NCBI RefSeq assembly: GCF_000145235.1 | Contig: NC_014391.1 | Span: 3,604,001-3,668,000, forward strand | DNA from: Micromonospora aurantiaca ATCC 27029 | GTDB taxonomy: Bacteria > Actinomycetota > Actinomycetes > Mycobacteriales > Micromonosporaceae | DNA length: 64,000 nt | Reading direction: 5' to 3' | In this document: positions 58,017-64,000 of the stretch, in pieces | How positions within the stretch are numbered: the stretch's first letter is position 1 | How the letters are laid out: each line of letters starts with the position of its first letter | Notes under the pieces: generated by a model | Told to the model about the DNA's origin: nothing | Seen by the model: only the letters and a program-made list of their open reading frames with translations | Databases searched by the model: none | Made by a program: the position numbers and the translations under genes

Positions 58017-59102
58017 TCAGGCCGGAACGCCGAACCGGACCAGCACGTGCCAGAGCTGCTTGAGGTGCTGAAGCGTCACCGCGGCCGGCCCCCGGTCGGC
58101 CCAGCGCTGCGGCTCGCGTACCACCGAGGCGGCGGCGCGCCCGACGAGCGCGGCGTGCAGCGGCTCCCCCGGGCGGGCGAACTCGGCGGCGACCCGTACG
58201 GCCAGCGGCGGGATGTCCGGGCCGCGGAACTCGGCGTCCACGGCGTCGACGGGCAGCACGAAGCCGGGGTGGAAGCGCAGCGCCACGCCGTGCCGCGCGG
58301 CGATGCCCTCCAGGCGGCGCCCCACGTCGGTGCCGCGGAACGACGGGTCGACCACGAGCGCCTCGACGTCGCGGGCCAAGCTGATCTCGCCGTGCACCTG
58401 CGCCTCGATGTAGTCGTCCAACGCCCGGCCGACCCGCCCGGACTCCCGTTCCCGGCGGCGCAGCAGCGTCCGCAGCAGCGTGCCGGTGTCCATGCCGGCC
58501 ACGCCCAGGGCGACGCCGGTACCGGCGGTGGCGGTCAGCACCGCCGCGAACACCGGCTCGAAGACGTCGACGGTGCCGAACTCGGTGGGCTCGATGTGGC
58601 TGTCACCGAAGCTGAACGTCGCCCGGGCCAGCACCTCCGGGCGCAGCCGCAGGTGACACGAACCGAACCGGGGGCACGCGCCGTCGGCGTGGTCGAGCAG
58701 GTTCAGGCCGCCGTACTTCGGGCGCTCCGTGGGGAGCACGCCGGGACGCTGGTACGCGCCGCCGAACATCGCCTGCTCCCAGACGTCCCGGTCGCCGCCC
58801 GGGTACGCGGTCAGCCCGCCGTTGGAGATGCCGGTCTCGAACTGGCTGCGGTAGACGCCCTCCTCGTCCAGCGCCTCGACCACTGTGCGGCCGTCCCGCA
58901 GCACCCGGTCGGGGTGGAAGTTGACATTCAGGCGCCCGTACCCGGTCACCGCGGCGACGACCTCCTCGTACCGGTACCTGGCGCCGGAGGCGGCGAGGTG
59001 GCGGGCGATGACGGCGAGCGCCGCCGGGCGGTCGCGCAGCGCGACGTCGCGGACGTGGCGCAGCGCGGCGGACTGGGCGGCGGTGAGTGTGGCGACGGAC
59101 AC
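58017..59102 (-). CDS. DUF3626 family protein
   Basis: The 361-residue protein has the DUF3626 pattern: RLNVNFHPDRVLRDGRTVVE, YRSQFETGISNGGLTAYPGG, FGGAYQRPGVLPTERPKYGG and FGSCHLRLRPEVLARATFSF, followed by FGDSHIEP. The ordered FHPDR, SNGG and FGSCH blocks suggest an enzymatic site but the reaction is unknown. GTG 59102 is chosen. The family is scattered in bacteria, often alone. Confidence 0.83.
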   Translation of the reverse strand: MSVATLTAAQSAALRHVRDVALRDRPAALAVIARHLAASGARYRYEEVVAAVTGYGRLNVNFHPDRVLRDGRTVVEALDEEGVYRSQFETGISNGGLTAYPGGDRDVWEQAMFGGAYQRPGVLPTERPKYGGLNLLDHADGACPRFGSCHLRLRPEVLARATFSFGDSHIEPTEFGTVDVFEPVFAAVLTATAGTGVALGVAGMDTGTLLRTLLRRRERESGRVGRALDDYIEAQVHGEISLARDVEALVVDPSFRGTDVGRRLEGIAARHGVALRFHPGFVLPVDAVDAEFRGPDIPPLAVRVAAEFARPGEPLHAALVGRAAASVVREPQRWADRGPAAVTLQHLKQLWHVLVRFGVPA

Positions 59103-59254
59103 GGGCCCGAGTATCACCGGACGGGACCTCGCCCGGCCACACGGTTTCGGTGCCGTCCGAAGCGGACGGACGCCCGCCGGCGCGCGGACGGGCCGGGAGA
59201 CGCCGCGGGCCCGGACCGGACTGCTCCGGCCGGGCCCGCGCGGGTGTTCGGTCC

Positions 59255-59884
59255 TCAGTGGCCCCGGGCGATCCACTCGTCCAGGTGCGGCGCCTCGGCC
59301 CCGATCGTGGTGTCGTCGCCGTGCCCCGTGTGCACCACCGTCTCCGGCGGCAGCGTGAGCAGCCGGGTACGGATCGACTCGACGATGGTGCCGAAGTCGC
59401 TGTACGACCGCCCGGTCGCGCCCGGTCCACCGGCGAACAGGGTGTCGCCGGTGAAGACCGCGCCCAGGTCGGGGGCGTACAGGCTGCACGCGCCGGGACT
59501 GTGGCCGGGCGTGTGCAGCACCCGCAGCGTGGTGCCGCCGACGGCGAACGTCTGCCCGTCGGTGAGGTCGCCGTCCGGGGCCGTGCCCGGGTGCACCATG
59601 TCCCACAGCACCCGGTCGGCCGGGTGCAGCAGCACCGGCGCGCCGGTGGCCCGGGCCAGCTCGGGCGCGACCCGGACGTGGTCGTCGTGGGCGTGGGTGG
59701 CGATGATCGCCAGCACCCGCCGGTCACCGATCACCTCGCGGACGGCCGCCACGTCGTGCGGCGCGTCGAGGACGACGCACTCCGAGTCGTCACCGATCAC
59801 CCAGACGTTGTTGTCCACGTCGAACGTCTGGCCGTCGAGCGAGAACGTGCCGGAGGTGACGGCGTGGTCGACGCGGGCGGTCAC
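59255..59884 (-). CDS. MBL-fold hydrolase, partner of mycothiol formaldehyde oxidation
   Basis: The 209-residue metallo-beta-lactamase-fold protein has [36 protein letters not shown] and [11 protein letters not shown] with the binuclear-metal His and Asp residues. In actinobacteria this gene follows the S-(hydroxymethyl)mycothiol dehydrogenase and is thought to hydrolyse S-formylmycothiol to formate, releasing mycothiol. GTG 59884 overlaps the dehydrogenase stop. Confidence 0.88.
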   Translation of the reverse strand: MTARVDHAVTSGTFSLDGQTFDVDNNVWVIGDDSECVVLDAPHDVAAVREVIGDRRVLAIIATHAHDDHVRVAPELARATGAPVLLHPADRVLWDMVHPGTAPDGDLTDGQTFAVGGTTLRVLHTPGHSPGACSLYAPDLGAVFTGDTLFAGGPGATGRSYSDFGTIVESIRTRLLTLPPETVVHTGHGDDTTIGAEAPHLDEWIARGH

Positions 59885-60969
59885 GGGAAGACCACCACCG
59901 AGCGCAGCACGTCGCCGTGGTGCATCCGGGCGAACGCCTCCTCGACCTGGTCGAGGGCGATCTCCTCGGTGACGAACGCGTCCAGGTCCAGCCGGCCCTG
60001 CCGGTACAGCTCGGTCAGCATCGGGAAGTCGCGGCTGGGCAGGCAGTCGCCGTACCAGCTGGACTTGAGCGCGCCGCCGCGGCCGAAGACGTCCAGCAGC
60101 GGCAGGTCGACTGTCATCTCCGGGGTCGGCACGCCGACCAGCACGACGGTGCCGGCCAGGTCGCGGGCGTAGAACGCCTGCTTCCACGTCTCCGGGCGGC
60201 CGACCGCGTCGATCACCACGTCGGCGCCGAAGCCGCCGGTGGCCGCGCGGATGGCCTCCACCGCGTCGTCCTCGGAGGCGTTGACGGTGTGGGTGGCGCC
60301 GAACTTGCGCGCCCAGTCGAGCTTTCGGGAGTCGGTGTCCACCGCGATGATCGTGGTCGCGCCGGCCAGGGCCGCGCCGGCCACCGCCGCGTCGCCGACG
60401 CCGCCGCAGCCGATCACCGCGACCGAGTCGCCCCGGGTCACGTTGCCGGTGTTCATGGCCGCGCCGAGACCGGCCATCACGCCGCAGCCGAGCAGGCCGA
60501 CCGCCGCCGGCCGGGCCGACGGGTCGACCTTCGTGCACTGCCCGGCGTGGACGAGCGTCTTCTCGGCGAACGCGCCGATGCCGAGCGCGGGCGTCAGTTC
60601 GGTGCCGTCGGTGAGCGTCATCTTCTGCGTCGCGTTGTGGGTGGCGAAGCAGTACCACGGGCGGCCGCGCCGGCAGGCCCGGCACTGCCCGCAGACCGCG
60701 CGCCAGTTGAGCACCACGAAGTCGCCGGGCGCCACGTCGGTGACGCCGTCGCCCACCTGCTCCACGATGCCGGCGGCCTCGTGGCCGAGCAGGAACGGGT
60801 AGTCGTCGTTGATGCCGCCCTCGCGGTAGTGCAGGTCGGTGTGGCAGACGCCGCACGACTGGATGCGGACCACCGCCTCGCCCGGCCCCGGGTCCGGCAC
60901 CACGATGGTGGTGACCTCCACGGGCGCGCCCTTGCGCCGCGACACGACTCCCCGGACTTCCTGGCTCAC
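59881..60969 (-). CDS. mscR: S-(hydroxymethyl)mycothiol dehydrogenase
   Basis: This zinc-dependent dehydrogenase oxidises the formaldehyde-mycothiol adduct to S-formylmycothiol, with NAD. The 362 residues have the catalytic-zinc region [14 protein letters not shown] and [12 protein letters not shown], the structural zinc [15 protein letters not shown] and the NAD loop GCGGVGDAA, with [15 protein letters not shown] typical of the mycothiol branch. Mycothiol is specific to actinobacteria. Coupled by GTGA to the MBL hydrolase. Confidence 0.93.
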   Translation of the reverse strand: MSQEVRGVVSRRKGAPVEVTTIVVPDPGPGEAVVRIQSCGVCHTDLHYREGGINDDYPFLLGHEAAGIVEQVGDGVTDVAPGDFVVLNWRAVCGQCRACRRGRPWYCFATHNATQKMTLTDGTELTPALGIGAFAEKTLVHAGQCTKVDPSARPAAVGLLGCGVMAGLGAAMNTGNVTRGDSVAVIGCGGVGDAAVAGAALAGATTIIAVDTDSRKLDWARKFGATHTVNASEDDAVEAIRAATGGFGADVVIDAVGRPETWKQAFYARDLAGTVVLVGVPTPEMTVDLPLLDVFGRGGALKSSWYGDCLPSRDFPMLTELYRQGRLDLDAFVTEEIALDQVEEAFARMHHGDVLRSVVVFP

Positions 60970-61108
60970 GGTGCCTCCTTCGTTGCGTGCATCTGCACCC
61001 AGAACCTACCGCTGATCATGACCCGCGAACCAATGAAGGCCGCCGGATTGTCCTGGTCATGACCGGGTACCCGGTGTGCCGGTTCTACCAGGTGGGACGG
61101 GAGTGATC

Positions 61109-61522
61109 ATGAGGCTGTCGCATGCGCCGCTGCGGGTCGCCATCGGCGCGTACATCCTGAACTCCGGGCTGGGCAAGCGGGGCCTGGAGGGTGAGGCCGC
61201 CGCGGGCATGCACGGCATGGCGGCCGGCGCGATGCCGCAGCTGCGGCAGATCCCGCCGGACCGGTTCGCCGTGCTGCTGTCCCGGGGCGAGGTCGCGCTC
61301 GGCGCGGCGCTGCTCGCCCCGTTCGTCCCGTCGCTGCTGGCCGGAGCCGCGCTCACCGCGTTCGGCGCGGGTCTGGTGCAGCTCTACCTGAAGACGCCGG
61401 GCATGCGCGAGGGCACCAGTCTGCGGCCGAGCCAGGAGGGCATCGGCCTGGCCAAGGACGTGTGGCTGGTCGGCGCGGGGCTGACCCTGGTGCTCGACTC
61501 GCTGGTGCGGCACCGGCCCTGA
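61109..61522 (+). CDS. DoxX-like membrane protein
   Basis: A 137-residue protein with about three to four membrane helices (APLRVAIGAYILNSG; VALGAALLAPFVPSLLAGAA; GLAKDVWLVGAGLTLVLDSL) and the GLGKRG start of the DoxX family. DoxX relatives interact with redox enzymes; function here unknown. ATG 61109 follows GGGAG; GTG 61103 is possible. It diverges from the mscR operon. Confidence 0.75.
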   Translation: MRLSHAPLRVAIGAYILNSGLGKRGLEGEAAAGMHGMAAGAMPQLRQIPPDRFAVLLSRGEVALGAALLAPFVPSLLAGAALTAFGAGLVQLYLKTPGMREGTSLRPSQEGIGLAKDVWLVGAGLTLVLDSLVRHRP

Positions 61523-61560
61523 GCCGGCCGCGCCGAAACCGCGCCCGGCCGCCCGCGTAC

Positions 61561-62844
61561 TCAGGCCGCCGCCGGCACCGCAGCGGCGGCCCGCTCGTCG
61601 GCGAGGCGGCGGCGGGCGGCGTTGCGGTAGCGCAGCACCTGCGCCGCGCCGAGCGCCCAGAGCAGGAACTGCACGGCGAACGCCCAGCGGAACGCGGACA
61701 GCGGCGGCGCGTCCCTCCCGGCCGGGGTGGCCAGGTCGAGCACTACGCCGACGGCCAGGATCAGCGCGATCGAAGCGACGAAGCCGCCCACGTTGACGAT
61801 GCCGGTGGCACTGCCGATGCGGTGCACCGGGTTGAACGTGCGGGCGTAGTCGAACCCGATCATCGAGCCGGGTCCGTTCACGGCGAGCACCACCACAAGC
61901 GCCACCAGCAGCCAGTGCGGCGCGCGGCCGGGCCAGGCCAGGACCACCGCCCACACCCCGGCGGTGGTGGCGGTGATCGCGAAGACCACCACCGAGCGGT
62001 GGAACGGGTGGCGCGAGCACAGGTGCGCGATCACCGGCCCGCACACGAGCGTCACCACTGTCATCAGGGTGAGCATCCCGGCCGCCGCGGTCGGCGAGAA
62101 CCCCTGCCCCTGCACGAGGAACGGGTACCCCCACAGAAGCGCGAACACCGCGCCGGAGAACTGGGTGACGAAGTGCGTCCACAGGCCCAGCCGCGTGCCG
62201 GGCTGCGCCCAGGCGTCGGCGAGCTGCCGCCGTACGGTAGGCAGGTCGGGGGCGAGCGCGGTGGCGTGTTCGGCGTGCGGGGTGTCGCGTACCGCGACGA
62301 GGACCAGCAGCACCACCGTGGCGCCGAGCGCCGCGGCGGTCAGGAACGCCGGGGTCCAGCCCGCGCGGTGCAGCAGCAGCACCAGGGGTACGGCGCCGAG
62401 CACCGCACCGAACTGGCCGACGGTGCCGGTGAGCTGCACCAGGAGCGGGTTGCGCCGGCCGGGGAACCAGAACGCGACGATGCGCAGCACGCTGATGAAG
62501 GTCATGGCGTCGCCGAGACCGACGAGCACCCGGGCGGCGACGGCGGCCGGTACATCGCCGGCCACCGCGAACAGGAGCTGCCCGGCCACCATGAGCGCGC
62601 CGCCGGCAAGCAGCAGCCGGCGTGAGCCGTAGCGGTCCAGCAGCACCCCGACCGGCACCTGCATGGCGGCGTAGACGGCGAGCTGGGCGACGGAGAACGT
62701 GGCGAGCGCGGCGGCGTTGATGTGGAAGCGCTCCGCCGCGTCGACCCCCGCCACGCCGAGGGAGCTGCGGTGGAACACGGCCGTCAGATAGGCGGTGACG
62801 GCCACCGCGTACACCAGGGCGGCGGGGCGGCGACCCGCGTTCAC
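61561..62844 (-). CDS. MFS transporter (12 helices)
   Basis: The 427-residue protein has 12 predicted membrane helices. VYAVAVTAYLTAVFHRSSLG in helix 1 and VPVGVLLDRYGSRRLLLAGG (motif A) match the NarK/nitrate-nitrite-like and sugar-acid MFS group; ALVVVLAVNGPGSMIGFDYA is a conserved loop. Substrate unknown. GTG 62844 overlaps the GntR gene stop (GTGA), so the regulator is upstream and coupled. Confidence 0.87.
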   Translation of the reverse strand: MNAGRRPAALVYAVAVTAYLTAVFHRSSLGVAGVDAAERFHINAAALATFSVAQLAVYAAMQVPVGVLLDRYGSRRLLLAGGALMVAGQLLFAVAGDVPAAVAARVLVGLGDAMTFISVLRIVAFWFPGRRNPLLVQLTGTVGQFGAVLGAVPLVLLLHRAGWTPAFLTAAALGATVVLLVLVAVRDTPHAEHATALAPDLPTVRRQLADAWAQPGTRLGLWTHFVTQFSGAVFALLWGYPFLVQGQGFSPTAAAGMLTLMTVVTLVCGPVIAHLCSRHPFHRSVVVFAITATTAGVWAVVLAWPGRAPHWLLVALVVVLAVNGPGSMIGFDYARTFNPVHRIGSATGIVNVGGFVASIALILAVGVVLDLATPAGRDAPPLSAFRWAFAVQFLLWALGAAQVLRYRNAARRRLADERAAAAVPAAA

Positions 62845-63491
62845 CGCAGCGTCCCGAGCATCCGCGCGGCGGTGTCGATGTGCGCGGCGACCGCGTCGTG
62901 CCAGGCCTGCGGGTCGTCGCCGTCGAGCGCGGCGAGCTGGCCGGCGTGCTCGGTGAGGGCGACCTCGGCCCAGCCGGGTGAGAGCCGGAAGCTCGCCTCG
63001 CCCATGCGGAGCTGCCTGTCGCGCAGCCGGTGGTACAGCTCGGCGAGGATCTCGTTGCCGGCGGCCTCGACCACTGCGGCGTGGAACGAGCGGTCGGCGG
63101 CCATCAGGGTGGTGATGTCACCGGCGGCGTGCGCGCGGCGCATCTCGTCCAGCCAGCGGGCCAGGTCGGCGCGCAGCTCGGCGCGGCGCGGCCAGACCCG
63201 GTCGGCGGCGTGCAGTTCGACCAGGCGGCGGGCCTCGATCACGTCGGCGATCTCCCGGGCCGACACCGGCCGGATCAGCGCGCCGCGCTTCGGGTAGAGC
63301 TTGACCAGCCCTTCGGTCTCCAGCCGCAGCAGCGCCTCCCGGACCGGGGTGCGGGACACCCCCGTCGCCTCGGCGACCTCGCCCTCGCTGACGAGCTGGC
63401 CGCCCGGGTAGACCTGTTCCAGGATGGCCTGCTTGAGGTGCCGGTACGCCCGCTCGGCGGCGGACGGCGCGGTCCGGCTGGGATGCGTCAT
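62841..63491 (-). CDS. GntR-family regulator, FadR/FCD type
   Basis: The 216-residue protein has the GntR winged helix (YRHLKQAILEQVYPGGQLVS; VAEATGVSRTPVREALLRLE) and an all-helical FCD effector domain (SFHAAVVEAAGN, VALTEHAGQLAAL, AVAAHIDTAARML) with the metal-binding Asp/His positions. It likely controls the transporter it overlaps. ATG 63491 has no strong ribosome binding site. Confidence 0.88.
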   Translation of the reverse strand: MTHPSRTAPSAAERAYRHLKQAILEQVYPGGQLVSEGEVAEATGVSRTPVREALLRLETEGLVKLYPKRGALIRPVSAREIADVIEARRLVELHAADRVWPRRAELRADLARWLDEMRRAHAAGDITTLMAADRSFHAAVVEAAGNEILAELYHRLRDRQLRMGEASFRLSPGWAEVALTEHAGQLAALDGDDPQAWHDAVAAHIDTAARMLGTLR

Positions 63492-63559
63492 GTATCTAAG
63501 CTTGCTCCGCCGGCCGCCCGCCGGCCCGGCGCGGGCCGGGACAGTGGCGCAGGCCACGG

Positions 63560-64000
63560 TCAGGCCCACAGCTCCCGCAGCAGCGCCTCCACCTCGGCGG
63601 TCCGCTCGATCTGCGGCATGTGCCCGGTGTCGCGGAACAGGTGGCTGCGCGCCTCGGGCAGCCGGGTGCTGGCGTACGCCAGGTGCGCGGCGGGCAGGAC
63701 CAGGTCGCGCTCGCCCCAGACGAGCAGCGTGGGCAGGCCGAGCGCGGCCACCGCGTCGAGCAGGTCGGCGCGCCACTGCGGGCGTACGCCGCGCCAGGTG
63801 CCCAGGTCGCGGACCAGCTCCAGCATCACCCGGGCGGCGTGCGGCTGCCGGGCCACCGCGAGCGCGGTGGCGAGCCGCTCGGCGGTGACGTACGCCGGGT
63901 CGTGGAAGATCGCCCGTTCGGTCCGGCGGACGATCCCCGGGTGCGGGCGCAGCAGCAGCCGGGCCAGCGGGCGTACCGCGAGCAGCCGCAGCGCCACCGT
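63560..64000 (-). CDS. Alpha/beta hydrolase, C-terminal part (5' end outside window)
   Basis: The minus-strand frame runs off the end of the window, so only the C-terminal 146 residues are seen. LPTLLVWGERDLVLPAAHLA and LFRDTGHMPQIERTAEVEAL are the acid and His parts of the catalytic triad of the alpha/beta hydrolase fold; the nucleophile lies upstream. Substrate unknown. The stop is 69 bp beyond the GntR gene start, same strand. Confidence 0.82.
   Translation of the reverse strand, partial: TVALRLLAVRPLARLLLRPHPGIVRRTERAIFHDPAYVTAERLATALAVARQPHAARVMLELVRDLGTWRGVRPQWRADLLDAVAALGLPTLLVWGERDLVLPAAHLAYASTRLPEARSHLFRDTGHMPQIERTAEVEALLRELWA

Overview
The window comes from a high-GC (roughly 70-75%) actinobacterium, most likely a Micromonospora or close relative in the Micromonosporaceae. 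This rests on gene content and order: a mycothiol-dependent formaldehyde dehydrogenase, a pgsA2 / DUF881 / small basic protein / DUF881 / gcvH / garA / ftsR-like / DUF151 / MerR cluster known from actinobacteria (Rv1822-Rv1830 in Mycobacterium tuberculosis), DUF5999, DUF574-type methyltransferase and DUF3626 proteins, and frequent GTG starts with GTGA/ATGA overlaps. The genus is inferred; no rRNA gene is present. I see no CRISPR array, insertion sequence, prophage or biosynthetic cluster.

Layout. 1-1986: 3' part of a UvrA-like ABC ATPase. 2057-5520: a lower-GC stretch with a frameshifted membrane/TPR-like gene, AT-rich palindromes and a tyrosine recombinase. 6.5-14.3 kb: nucleotidyltransferase-like protein, a ZTP riboswitch with folD, nuclease-fold protein, TSUP permease, acetyltransferase, peptide deformylase, prolyl aminopeptidase, pabB, DUF5999. 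14.3-18.2 kb: gcvP behind a one-aptamer glycine riboswitch, then a sirtuin. 19.0-21.25 kb: truncated haemoglobin, flavohaemoprotein and DivIVA-like gene in one operon. 21.7-27.9 kb: the conserved garA/gcvH/pgsA2 block. 28.2-35.3 kb: regulators (MarR, SpoIIE phosphatase, universal stress protein) and small hypotheticals, ending in a CBS-domain membrane protein.

35.3-44.1 kb is the most distinctive region: a selenocysteine module with its client in one direction, in the order fdhA (in-frame UGA) - fdhB - nrfD-like - tRNA-Sec - selA - selB. A hairpin just after the UGA has a GGUCU loop, like a bacterial SECIS. selD is not in the window. 44.2-58 kb holds three paralogous secreted lysozyme-like proteins; two share a structured 5' leader with compensatory changes. 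Six short inverted repeats of two families occur in spacers, five of them in 45.4-57 kb. An AbiEii-type nucleotidyltransferase pair, a 5'-nucleotidase, a transporter with a divergent regulator, and a hydrolase lie between. 58-64 kb: DUF3626, the mycothiol formaldehyde oxidation pair, DoxX-like protein, MFS transporter with GntR regulator, and a hydrolase running off the end.

One-carbon chemistry recurs: folD, gcvP and gcvH, the mycothiol formaldehyde pair (which should yield formate) and the selenoprotein formate dehydrogenase (which would oxidise it). Two riboswitches (ZTP and glycine) sit on one-carbon genes.
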